Of a stretch of DNA of 64,000 bases, positions 8,859-16,761 are shown in pieces. Source of the stretch: Maritalea mobilis (GTDB lineage Bacteria; Pseudomonadota; Alphaproteobacteria; Rhizobiales; Devosiaceae); the NCBI RefSeq assembly GCF_004363175.1, contig NZ_SNYR01000002.1, forward strand, positions 434,001 through 498,000, in the 5' to 3' direction. A program made the position numbers and the translations under genes. Under the pieces are notes generated by a model. That model saw only the letters and a program-made list of their open reading frames with translations. It was not told the origin of the DNA and made no database searches. Position 1 is the first letter of the stretch, and each line of letters opens with the position of its first letter.

Positions 8859-9812
8859 ATGGTTGGCTATTTGATACAAAGATTATTGGGTGTCGCACTG
8901 ACCTTGCTGGTCGCTGCGGCGCTCATTTTTTTTCTGCTGGATGTGCTGCCCGGTGATCCGGCGCGGTTCATGCTGGGCATCAATGCGTCTGACGAAGCGT
9001 TGAATGCCCTGCGCCAACAATTGGGGCTGGACCAGCCTGCATTTGTGCGCTTCGGCCAATGGCTGATGGGGCTATTCACCGGCGATTTAGGGATGAGCGC
9101 CAGCCAACGCGCGCCCATCGCCGAACTGATTCTGGAGCGTATGCAGCTTAGCCTGCCGCTGGCCTTTGGGGCGCTCGTACTGTCCACACTGATTGGCCTG
9201 CCGCTGGGCATTTTAGCCGCGCAGAATCAGGGCAAAATTGGAGATGCGGGCCTGATGGGTTTGGCGCAGATTGGCATCGCCATCCCCAACTTCTGGTTTG
9301 CCATGCTGTTGGTGGTTGTGTTTGCGGTCACGCTCAAATGGCTACCGCCCGGCGGATTTGTGCCTTGGGCTGAAAACCCGGCCGCCGCCTTCCGTGCCTT
9401 GATCCTGCCCACCATTGCCCTCGCCTTGCCACAAGCGGCGATTTTGGCGCGGGTGATGCGCACTTCGCTGGTGGATGTGGCGCGGCAGGATTTTATCCGT
9501 ACTGCCCGCGCCAAGGGTTTGAGCAAAAATCAGGCCCTGTGGCGACATGGGGTGCGCAATGCCCTCTTGCCGGTGATGACCATTATGGGCCTGCAATTCG
9601 CCTTTCTGATTGCTGGCACCATCATTGTGGAAAATGTGTTTTACCTGCCCGGTCTTGGCCGGTTGATTTTCACCGCCATTTCCGCCCGCGATCTGTTTGT
9701 GGTGCGCAGTGCCTTGCTGGTGCTGGTGGGCTTGGTTGTCATCATCATGTTTCTGGTGGATTTGCTCTATGCGCTGGTGGACCCGCGCTTGAAAAAGCGG
9801 GCGGGCAACTGA
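8859..9812 (+). CDS. Peptide ABC transporter permease (DppB type)
   Basis: The protein has 317 residues and six predicted membrane helices. It begins MVGYLIQRLLGVALTLLVAA and has the DppB-family segment LPGDPARFMLG near the N-terminus. The cytoplasmic EAA-like loop is DFIRTARAKGLSKNQALWRHGVRNALLPV. It forms the membrane channel with the product of the next gene, whose start codon overlaps this stop by one base, which indicates translational coupling. Confidence 0.93.
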   Translation: MVGYLIQRLLGVALTLLVAAALIFFLLDVLPGDPARFMLGINASDEALNALRQQLGLDQPAFVRFGQWLMGLFTGDLGMSASQRAPIAELILERMQLSLPLAFGALVLSTLIGLPLGILAAQNQGKIGDAGLMGLAQIGIAIPNFWFAMLLVVVFAVTLKWLPPGGFVPWAENPAAAFRALILPTIALALPQAAILARVMRTSLVDVARQDFIRTARAKGLSKNQALWRHGVRNALLPVMTIMGLQFAFLIAGTIIVENVFYLPGLGRLIFTAISARDLFVVRSALLVLVGLVVIIMFLVDLLYALVDPRLKKRAGN

Positions 9813-10672
9813 TGCGCATGTTTAAACAATTTGCCAGCAATTTCCGACACCCCAGCTTTGCCATCGGCTTTGTGCTAAGCGCGGTTCTGATCGTGCTGGC
9901 CCTCCTGTCGCTGGTGTGGACACCGCACCCCACCGATGGCGTCAACATCGCCGCACGTTTTGGTTCGCCTTCCCTTGAACATTTCTTAGGCACCGACTTT
10001 TTCGGGCGGGACATTTTTTCCATGTTAATGGCGGGGGCGCTGACCAGTTTGCGGGTGGCAGTTTTAGCGGTAGGCATAGGCATGGTGGTTGGCGTGCCGC
10101 TCGGCCTGTTGGCTGCTGGCCATGGTGGATGGTTGGAGCGATTGATCCTGCGGTTCAACGATTTCGTGTTCGCTTTCCCCGCCATTATCACCGCCATCAT
10201 CATCACCACGCTTTTTGGCCCCAGCGCCATCAATGCCATGATCGCCATTGGCATTTTCAATATCCCTGTGTTTGCTAGGGTGGCGCGCGGTGGCGCTTTG
10301 TCCATTTGGACGCTGGATTATGTGGACGCAGCGCGTTTGTCCGGGCTGAAAGTGTGGCAGATTTCTGTACGGCATGTGTTGCCCAACATTCTGAGCCTGT
10401 TGATCGTGCAGGCCACCATCCAATTGTCTTTGGGCATTCTGGCTGAAGCCGGACTTTCTTACATCGGCCTAGGCACCCAACCGCCAGAAACCAGCCTTGG
10501 CTTGATGCTGAAAGAGGCGCAAAGCTTCTTTTTGGCCTACCCCATGCAAGCGGTGTGGCCGGGTCTCACCATTATCATCTTTGTGATGGCGCTCAATCTG
10601 ATGGGCGATGGCTTGCGCGATCAGATGGACCCGAAATTGAGCAAAGCCGGAGGCATCAATGTCGCTGGCTAG
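9812..10672 (+). CDS. Peptide ABC transporter permease (DppC type)
   Basis: The protein has 286 residues. The frame is open further upstream inside the dppB-like gene, but ATG 9812, overlapping the upstream stop, gives the normal DppC N-terminus (short cytoplasmic helix, then a membrane segment). FLGTDFFGRDIFSMLMAGAL is the classical DppC/OppC signature, and the EAA loop is DYVDAARLSGLKVWQISVRH. It pairs with the DppB-like subunit. The 3' end overlaps the ATPase gene by 14 bases. Confidence 0.93.
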   Translation: MRMFKQFASNFRHPSFAIGFVLSAVLIVLALLSLVWTPHPTDGVNIAARFGSPSLEHFLGTDFFGRDIFSMLMAGALTSLRVAVLAVGIGMVVGVPLGLLAAGHGGWLERLILRFNDFVFAFPAIITAIIITTLFGPSAINAMIAIGIFNIPVFARVARGGALSIWTLDYVDAARLSGLKVWQISVRHVLPNILSLLIVQATIQLSLGILAEAGLSYIGLGTQPPETSLGLMLKEAQSFFLAYPMQAVWPGLTIIIFVMALNLMGDGLRDQMDPKLSKAGGINVAG

Positions 10673-12239
10673 TCTTGAAAACCTCTCCATTCGTTTTGGC
10701 GATCGGCAGGTATTGTCCAACATCAATCTGCGGATTGAGGCCGGAGCGCGTGTCGGGCTTGTGGGGGAAAGCGGTTCAGGCAAAAGCCTGACTGCCCTCA
10801 GCCTGATGAACTTGCTGCCCGAGAGCGCAGAAGCCTCGGGCGTGATCCATTTGAATTTTGGCCAGCATGTTAAAATTGATGCAACGCAGTTGGGCGAGGA
10901 TTTGCCTTTCCCCTATCGCGGGGCACAGATCGGCATGGTGTTTCAAGAACCCATGACCGCGCTGAACCCGCTGATGCGCATTGGCGATCAGATCGGCGAA
11001 GTGCTGGCGCTGCATCGCCCCGATCTCAACACCAAAGCCCATATTGGTCAATTACTAGAAGAAGTGGATTTGCGCGCGGACATGCATCGGCGCTATCCGC
11101 ATGAACTTTCTGGCGGTCAACGCCAACGGGTCGGGCTGGCAATGGCGCTTGCAGGCGAACCAGAGCTATTGATCGCTGACGAGCCAACCTCAGCCTTAGA
11201 CATGATCACCCAGCGCGGGGTGATCGATCTGATCAAGCGGATTGCCAGCGCCCGGCAGATGGGCCTGTTGTTTATCAGCCACGATCTCGGCGCCGTGGCC
11301 GCGCTGTGCGATCAAATCTATGTGCTGGAAAAAGGCAAATTGGTGGAGCATGGCGACAGCCAAACCATTTTGAAAAATCCGCAACAGCCTTACACGCAGC
11401 GTCTTGTGGCTGCGGCAAAGCCAACAAAGCGGCCTGAATTCAGCCGCCCGGCGCAGCGCGAGCCGTTGCTTGAGATTGACGGGCTGACCCGGCAGTTCAG
11501 GCAAAAGCGCTATTTCTGGCAATCCCCCGATATCACGACGGCAGTCGATCAGGTCAGTTTCGCGCTGCATAGCGGCGAAACGTTGGGGCTGGTGGGGCCG
11601 TCCGGTTGTGGCAAAACTTCGCTGTCGCGCATGGTGGCTGGGCTAGACTCGGCGCAAGGCGGCAGCGTCCAGTTTGACGGGCACCGCTTTGGTCACGGCG
11701 TAGGCCCCATTCCAATGGCAGCCCGGCGCGAAATATCCATGGTGTTTCAAGACCCGTTTAGCAGCTTTGACCCGCGCATGCGGATGCAGGATGCTTTACT
11801 GGAGCCGTTGCATTTAATGCCGGAGCTGACGACTGCCCAAAAGCAAAAGCGCGTGCATGAGGCTGTTCAACGCGTTGGCTTGTCCATCGACATGTTGAAT
11901 CGCTATCCGCACGCTTTTTCCGGCGGTCAGCGCCAGCGGTTAGCCATCGCACGCGCCATAGTGCTGAAGCCGAAATTGTTGATTTTGGACGAACCTGTTT
12001 CTGCCCTTGATGTATCCATCCGGGGGGACGTGTTGGCCCTGCTGCATGATCTACAGGAAAAGTTTGGCATGGCCTATTTGTTCATCAGCCACGATTTGGA
12101 CGTGGTCCGTGCGGTCACGGATCGAGTGATGGTGATGGATCACGGCAAAATCGTTGAGCATGGCAAGGTCGAGGACGTGTTTGATCATCCACAAGCGGAG
12201 ATCACGAAAAAGCTGCTCGATGCGCGGCTCACCATCTAG
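10659..12239 (+). CDS. Fused peptide ABC transporter ATPase (DppD-DppF)
   Basis: This 526-residue protein carries two complete ABC ATPase domains in one chain, replacing separate DppD and DppF. The first has Walker A GESGSGKS, signature LSGGQRQR and Walker B LLIADEP. The second has Walker A GPSGCGKT, signature FSGGQRQR and Walker B LLILDEP. All catalytic motifs are intact in both halves, so both sites should hydrolyse ATP. It starts within the dppC-like gene, so it is the last transporter gene of the same operon. The diaminopropionate lyase gene begins 63 bases after its stop. Confidence 0.94.
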   Translation: MSLASLENLSIRFGDRQVLSNINLRIEAGARVGLVGESGSGKSLTALSLMNLLPESAEASGVIHLNFGQHVKIDATQLGEDLPFPYRGAQIGMVFQEPMTALNPLMRIGDQIGEVLALHRPDLNTKAHIGQLLEEVDLRADMHRRYPHELSGGQRQRVGLAMALAGEPELLIADEPTSALDMITQRGVIDLIKRIASARQMGLLFISHDLGAVAALCDQIYVLEKGKLVEHGDSQTILKNPQQPYTQRLVAAAKPTKRPEFSRPAQREPLLEIDGLTRQFRQKRYFWQSPDITTAVDQVSFALHSGETLGLVGPSGCGKTSLSRMVAGLDSAQGGSVQFDGHRFGHGVGPIPMAARREISMVFQDPFSSFDPRMRMQDALLEPLHLMPELTTAQKQKRVHEAVQRVGLSIDMLNRYPHAFSGGQRQRLAIARAIVLKPKLLILDEPVSALDVSIRGDVLALLHDLQEKFGMAYLFISHDLDVVRAVTDRVMVMDHGKIVEHGKVEDVFDHPQAEITKKLLDARLTI

Positions 12240-12302
12240 GGCTTGCCTAAAATATTCGCTGGGATAGTCTTAAGTTCCTACCTTCTATTTTTCAGGCTCC
12301 CT

Positions 12303-13448
12303 ATGTCTTCACTTTCCAAATTCTCCGCCGATCATTTATCGCACCATGCCAATAGGTTGGTTGCCTCCCCTGCGCACTTCCAACGTCACTGCAATGCGGT
12401 GTTTGATCAGGAAGGCTTTGCCAAGGCCTATGAAACCATCAAAGCTTGGCCAAACTATGCGCCAACGCCACTGGTTGAACTGGCTGGGCTGGCGAGCGCG
12501 ATTGGTGTTGAGCACATTCTCTATAAGGATGAAGGTACCCGCTTTGGATTGGGCAGCTTTAAAGCGCTGGGCGGCGCGTATGCTGTGTCGCGTTTGGTGG
12601 AGAAGCTGGGCAGCAACCAAATCACTGTCGCCAGTGCCACCGATGGCAATCATGGACGATCCGTTGCGTGGGGCGCAAAGAATGTGGGTGCGCAGGCGGT
12701 GATCTATATCCACAAAGAAGTCAGCAAGGGCCGCGAAGCGGCGTTAAAGGCGCTGGGCGCCCGCGTGGTACGCATTGATGGGAATTATGACGACAGTGTG
12801 CGGGCCTGCGCCGAAGATGCTACTGCCAATGGCTGGCATGTTGTGTCAGACACATCATGGCCGGGCTATCAGGAAATGCCCAAATTGGTGATGGATGGCT
12901 ATAGCGTTATGGCGCATGAGGCCATTGACCAGAGCCCCCTTCCCCCAACGCACATTTTTCTGCAAGGCGGCGTTGGTGGTTTGGCGGCGGCAGTGATCGC
13001 GCGATATGTCGCTGAATATGGCGCAAACGCACCGCGCTTTATTGTGGTGGAGCCTGCCTTTGCCCCCTGCTTGTACGAAAGCGCCAAAGCCGGGCGGCCG
13101 CGCACGGTGAGTGTCGAACATGAAACGCTGATGGCGGGTCTTTCTTGTGGGGAAGTATCTGAACTTGCCTGGCCAATTTTGCAACATTGCGTGGCGGATT
13201 TCATCACCATGGCTGATCCGCTTGTGGCCCCGGCCATGCAATTGCTGGCGCAAAGTCCGTTTGGCGACAAAGCCATCACCGCCGGCGAATCTGCTGTGGC
13301 TGGCATTGCCGCCCTGCTGGCATGTGCGCAAGATCAGAACCTGCGAGATGCCTTGGACTTGTCTCAAACTTCCCGTGTGATGCTGATCGGCACGGAAGGC
13401 GCAACAGATCCGGAAATCTATGCGCAACTGATCAATCAAGCCAGTTAG
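12303..13448 (+). CDS. dpaL: 2,3-diaminopropionate ammonia-lyase (DAPAL, YgeX type)
   Basis: This is a 381-residue fold-type II PLP enzyme. PTPLVELAGL and FGLGSFKALGGAYA contain the PLP lysine (in SFKALGG), and ATDGNHGRSVAW and GGVGGLAAA are the cofactor-phosphate and substrate loops of the diaminopropionate ammonia-lyase family, distinguishing it from plain threonine dehydratase or cysteine synthase. The reaction converts 2,3-diaminopropionate to pyruvate and two ammonia. I chose ATG 12303 because the longer frame (TTG 12243) adds a leader unlike the family. It follows the peptide ABC transporter in the same direction, so the imported substrate may contain or yield diaminopropionate; that link is inference. 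Confidence 0.85.
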   Translation: MSSLSKFSADHLSHHANRLVASPAHFQRHCNAVFDQEGFAKAYETIKAWPNYAPTPLVELAGLASAIGVEHILYKDEGTRFGLGSFKALGGAYAVSRLVEKLGSNQITVASATDGNHGRSVAWGAKNVGAQAVIYIHKEVSKGREAALKALGARVVRIDGNYDDSVRACAEDATANGWHVVSDTSWPGYQEMPKLVMDGYSVMAHEAIDQSPLPPTHIFLQGGVGGLAAAVIARYVAEYGANAPRFIVVEPAFAPCLYESAKAGRPRTVSVEHETLMAGLSCGEVSELAWPILQHCVADFITMADPLVAPAMQLLAQSPFGDKAITAGESAVAGIAALLACAQDQNLRDALDLSQTSRVMLIGTEGATDPEIYAQLINQAS

Positions 13449-13528
13449 CGAACATTGTTCAAATAACTGGAACAGTTTGCCGCAAAGTTCGGTCTCTTTT
13501 TGTCTTTTCAGTTTGGTATAACGCGCCC

Positions 13529-14089
13529 ATGGACAAAGAAATTATCATTCCCGACGATTCGACCCGCCCCAAGGCGCCTGATTTTGGCCCGCTTTCTGAG
13601 CATGAAAAGCAGCCTATGCGGCATCTGCGCGCCATTCATGAGCATCATCGCCGCAATATGCGCATGATGCGCACTCTGCTTGAGGGCGTGCGCACGGGCG
13701 ACACCAGTGCCTCTGAATTTCATGCGCAGATTAAAGATAATCCGATTTTCCAAAATTATCAGATTTTCGGCAATTTGTGCGGCCAACACTGCCAGATGGT
13801 CAATGGCCATCACCAGATCGAAGATATGCATATGTTCCCTGCATTAGAGGGACGCATGGCGGCGCTTGATAAGGTGGTGAAGCGGTTGCGTGAGGAGCAT
13901 GAAGTAGTTCATGCGCTGCTGGTGCAATTGTCGGATGAGGCCGCAAAGCTGATTGATGATCCGAGCGATGAACAGTTTGAACGCACCGTTGAGGCACATG
14001 AAAAGCTGGAAAAACTGCTGCTGTCGCACTTCGGCTATGAAGAGGACGAGGTTGGCCCCGCCCTCGGCCATTATAATTTGATGGTTTAG
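13529..14089 (+). CDS. Hemerythrin-like domain protein
   Basis: A cytoplasmic 186-residue helical protein with the His/Glu pattern of HHE/hemerythrin-like domains: IHEHHRRNM, GHHQIEDMHMFPAL, EEHEVVHALL and a late HFGYEEDEV. These residues can hold a non-haem di-iron centre that binds oxygen or NO or serves in iron handling. Two Cys sit in LCGQHCQ before the second His cluster. ATG 13529 starts the conserved part; the frame extends upstream into the lyase gene without family support. It ends 9 bases from the convergent arsC gene. A role in stress response is only a family-level guess. Confidence 0.82.
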   Translation: MDKEIIIPDDSTRPKAPDFGPLSEHEKQPMRHLRAIHEHHRRNMRMMRTLLEGVRTGDTSASEFHAQIKDNPIFQNYQIFGNLCGQHCQMVNGHHQIEDMHMFPALEGRMAALDKVVKRLREEHEVVHALLVQLSDEAAKLIDDPSDEQFERTVEAHEKLEKLLLSHFGYEEDEVGPALGHYNLMV

Positions 14090-14098
14090 AGCGGCGTT

Positions 14099-14503
14099 TT
14101 ATCCCGCCCGCACCACTTGCCCATCTTCTTTGGTGAACGCGCCTGCCAATGGCGTGTTCAGCAAGGTCAACACCACTTCGGACGGGCGACATAAGGCAGC
14201 GCCCTTATCTGTCACCACGATGGGTCGATTGATCAAAATCGGATGCATCATCATCGCATCGATCAATTGATCTTCGGTCAATGTTTGATCGGCAAGGCCC
14301 AACTCGTCAAATGGCGTGCCCTTTTGGCGCAGCAATTCCCGAGCTGAGATTTTCATCTGCACCAACAACATTTCCAGCTCTTCCCGGGTGGGCGGGGTTT
14401 CCAGATAATGGATAATGGTTGGTTCTTCACCCGAGCGGCGGATCATTTCCAGCACATTGCGTGAGGTGCCACAATTGGGATTGTGATAGATCGTAACAGT
14501 CAT
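14099..14503 (-). CDS. arsC: Arsenate reductase, glutaredoxin-coupled (ArsC)
   Basis: The protein has 134 residues. Cys11 lies in the HNPNCGTSRN loop that attacks arsenate in the E. coli-type ArsC, and the arginine-containing NRPIVVT and CRPSEVV segments complete the oxyanion site. It reduces As(V) to As(III) using glutathione and glutaredoxin. It is the third gene of a minus-strand series after marR and the broken MOSC gene, with 81 bases to the latter, so it may also have its own promoter. No arsB or acr3 exporter is nearby, so a broader redox role cannot be ruled out. Confidence 0.9.
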   Translation of the reverse strand: MTVTIYHNPNCGTSRNVLEMIRRSGEEPTIIHYLETPPTREELEMLLVQMKISARELLRQKGTPFDELGLADQTLTEDQLIDAMMMHPILINRPIVVTDKGAALCRPSEVVLTLLNTPLAGAFTKEDGQVVRAG

Positions 14504-14584
14504 GTGTGCCTCCTTATGCTGACACCAGCTAAGGCTTGCATGAACAGATGACAGCTACACGACAATCAGCGATGATTTTTCCGG

Positions 14585-15307
14585 CTATGCAGGCTCGGTT
14601 TTCCGATCTGCGTCACCCGTCGGTCCAACAAGGCGGGAAGTTTGATCCTCAACAAAATTGCCACCTGCTTTTTTAGCAAAATATTTGCGCCAGCCTTCGG
14701 CCATTGCTTCAATCGCGGCGAGTTGGGCGGCTGTTTCCGCAGATAGATTTTTGTCAAACCGCGCGGCAATCACTTTGGCCAACGGCCAATCTTCATGCAA
14801 ACGCTCAACCAAGCGCAACTCATCGCCCATGGCCACAGTGCCGGGTGTGAGCACGCGATAATACCAGCCTGTTCGGCCCGATTTTTGCAATTCCAGCGCC
14901 ATCATTTTGAAGTCCGTATGCATATTCAATTTCCAGCAGGGCTGCCGACCTTGGTTGATCTGCACACGTGCGGTGCCCAATTGGAAAATATCGCCAATGC
15001 ATACAAGTTCTTCGTTTAAGCCAGAGGTTGAGATGTTCTCACCAAATGCGCCGGGCGTGAAATCAAAAGGCGTTTCAAAACCTTGCGCGCGCTAAAACTC
15101 ATAATGTTCAGCCGGATAATGGTGCACCGCTTTTTCGGGCCCGCCATGCACTTTCTTGTCCGCCTGCTCATCAGTTGTGAACCCTGTTTTCGTAAGCTCT
15201 AACGGCGCGTCCACCTGCTTTTTGCTGATGGCGCTGGGCGGCTTGCCTTCCCATCTTTGTTGAGGTTTGCCCACGAAGAGACCGGAGATTTTTGACGTGA
15301 GTTGCAT
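14585..15307 (-). pseudogene. MOSC-domain protein (YiiM-like) interrupted by an in-frame TAG
   Basis: Read in one frame from ATG 15307 to the stop at 14585 this would be a 240-residue MOSC protein like E. coli YiiM. The N-terminal part is KISGLFVGKPQ...KVHGGPEKAVHHYPAEHY, then PGAFGENISTSGL, then the conserved Cys in GRQPCWKL. At 15092-15094 the codon after HYEF is TAG. Family members usually have Trp there (F-W-R), so a single TGG-to-TAG change explains it. The frame is otherwise intact on both sides. MOSC proteins bind molybdenum cofactor for reductive detoxification of N-hydroxylated compounds or sulfur transfer. AAGGA lies 7 bases before the ATG, and the gene follows marR by 10 bases. As read, the product is a 71-residue fragment; a sequencing error remains possible. 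Confidence 0.82.
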
Positions 15308-15317
15308 TTAGAAATCC

Positions 15318-15872
15318 TTACGCGGCGCGGCTATGTTCATGGCAAATTTGGGTTGTTTGGTGCGGTTCCAAATCCACTTTCAGCAAAGCACAATAGGCTT
15401 TGCCATCTGCCTGTTTATGATGATGTTTACAGCTATTGCACATGCCAAATGTGCGGTTTCCCCGCATTTCCAATGTTGTGGTGAGTAGGTTGCGCAATCC
15501 TTCAGAAAGGGGACGCAGTTCCTCGGCACCCATTTGGGCCACTGCTTTGGCAATCGAGGTTTCCACATCCAGCGCTTGATCATGCCCCGCACATAAATCA
15601 TAGCGGATGGATCGCCGATCTGCGTCAGACCGTACTTCCTTGATCAAGCCTTTGCGCACCAATGCCTTTAGCGTTTGCGACACGGTGCCCCGCGTGGTGC
15701 CAAGATAGTCGGCAACATGCGAAGGCGCGCGCGAAAAACGATTGGCCCGCGCCAAATATTTTAGCGCCGCCAGCTGGGTGGGGTTCAAATCATTGGTCCA
15801 TTGTTCAGCCTGCGTAAGCCGCCCAATGCGTTCCAACATTTCCAAAATCGATTTTTGTTCAGATTCGCTCAT
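15318..15872 (-). CDS. MarR-family regulator with C-terminal cysteine cluster
   Basis: The protein has 184 residues from ATG 15872 (a TTG two codons earlier is possible). Residues about 30-110 form a MarR winged helix: LNPTQLAALKYL, SHVADYLGTTRGTVSQTLKALVRKG for the recognition helix and DRRSIRYDL for the wing. The tail, residues about 140-184, carries four Cys in the order C-x2-C-x12-C-x15-C with nearby His, which suggests a bound metal or Fe-S cluster and hence metal or redox sensing. It heads an operon with the MOSC remnant and arsC and faces a secreted protein across a large palindrome, so it probably represses both itself and its neighbour. Confidence 0.85.
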   Translation of the reverse strand: MSESEQKSILEMLERIGRLTQAEQWTNDLNPTQLAALKYLARANRFSRAPSHVADYLGTTRGTVSQTLKALVRKGLIKEVRSDADRRSIRYDLCAGHDQALDVETSIAKAVAQMGAEELRPLSEGLRNLLTTTLEMRGNRTFGMCNSCKHHHKQADGKAYCALLKVDLEPHQTTQICHEHSRAA

Positions 15873-15878
15873 AGGCAA

Positions 15879-15927
15879 TTAATAGCGAGTCAAAATTACT
15901 ATTGCAATAGTTTCGACTCGCTATTAA
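15879..15927. promoter_or_regulatory. Nested palindrome in the marR / secreted-protein divergent promoter
   Basis: Outer arms TTAATAGCGAGTC (15879-15891) and GACTCGCTATTAA (15915-15927) are perfect 13-base inverted repeats. Inside them lies the perfect 14-base palindrome ACTATTGCAATAGT (15898-15911). The element fills the gap between the marR start and its divergent neighbour and is the obvious candidate operator for the MarR-type protein. Confidence 0.75.
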
Positions 15928-15957
15928 AAGAGCCTCTCCACAACAGGAGAAGCGAAA

Positions 15958-16707
15958 ATGAAAAACATCATTCTAGGAACTGTCCTTTTAACCAGCCTTG
16001 CAGGTGCTGCCTTGGCAGACGGGAACCATGCGAAAGATATGCAAGACGCGGTGACCTCGCCACAAAATGCACAGATCAACGCAAGTTTTGACCTTTTGGC
16101 CGCGCATGCCCATCGCAATAGGCAAGTGGTAACCTTTCACCTCAGCACTGTAGGTAATGCGGGCAAAGAAAGTCCCGAGGCAACAGGTGAGTTGGGTGGC
16201 GCAGGTGTTTATGCCTATGTGTGGCCCACCTCACTTGATCCTTCGGCGGTTGGTTTTGAAGGCGAAACGGGCATCTTGGCGTTGGCCGCAACGGTACATC
16301 CCGATTTTGATGACACGCCGCTTTACGATGAAAATAATGATGGCAAATTAGATAATGACGGTGATCTGTGGCACTCCCATTGGGTGGTGCTCACCCCTAC
16401 GCCGAGCTGTGGCGAAGGCGCGTTGGCTGTGCGTGACATTCCAGAGGGCACGTCACCCAAACTGCCTAAAACTTGGCCCGGATTGCCGATCTTTATCGAC
16501 AGCCCAGGCTATAGCCCACAATTTGAGGCAACAGAAGTTCGCGTAACCGTGCCCTTTGATCAAGAGGTTGATTTAAGTGGCGTCAATTATGACGGGGTGA
16601 CAGCCGCCCTGAAAGTCAACGCTAACATTCATGCGCCGCTCTTGTGCGTGACAGATGTTTTTGACGTTGCTTCTGGTGATTTATCCCTGCCCGGCAACCT
16701 CAAATAA
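15958..16707 (+). CDS. Secreted protein of unknown function with EF-hand-like loop
   Basis: This 249-residue protein starts with a signal peptide (MKNIILGTVLLTSLAGAALA, cut before DGNHAK), so it is periplasmic or exported. I do not recognise the family. Visible features are a calcium-loop-like run DENNDGKLDNDGD followed by LWHSHWVVL, and two single Cys (TPSCGEG and PLLCVTD) that could form one disulfide. The latter half looks beta-rich. It lies alone between the MarR operator and a convergent terminator, so its expression is probably under the divergent MarR protein. A metal- or ligand-binding role would fit but is not shown. Confidence 0.75.
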   Translation: MKNIILGTVLLTSLAGAALADGNHAKDMQDAVTSPQNAQINASFDLLAAHAHRNRQVVTFHLSTVGNAGKESPEATGELGGAGVYAYVWPTSLDPSAVGFEGETGILALAATVHPDFDDTPLYDENNDGKLDNDGDLWHSHWVVLTPTPSCGEGALAVRDIPEGTSPKLPKTWPGLPIFIDSPGYSPQFEATEVRVTVPFDQEVDLSGVNYDGVTAALKVNANIHAPLLCVTDVFDVASGDLSLPGNLK

Positions 16708-16713
16708 AAAGAA

Positions 16714-16728
16714 CCCGGCTAAGCCGGG
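16714..16728 (-). terminator. Terminator of the aglA-aglK operon
   Basis: CCCGGC and GCCGGG form a short GC-rich stem with a 3-base loop. On the minus strand it is followed by TTCTTTTTA, so it fits termination after aglK (stop at 16762) and may also stop readthrough from the convergent secreted-protein gene. Confidence 0.7.
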
Positions 16729-16761
16729 CTCAAAGTTCGCTCACAAGGCGAGCGGGGAGGA

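Noticed and set aside
12855-13439. 194-codon minus-strand frame inside the diaminopropionate lyase gene
   Set aside because: Antisense to a conserved PLP enzyme, without recognisable domain or start signals.
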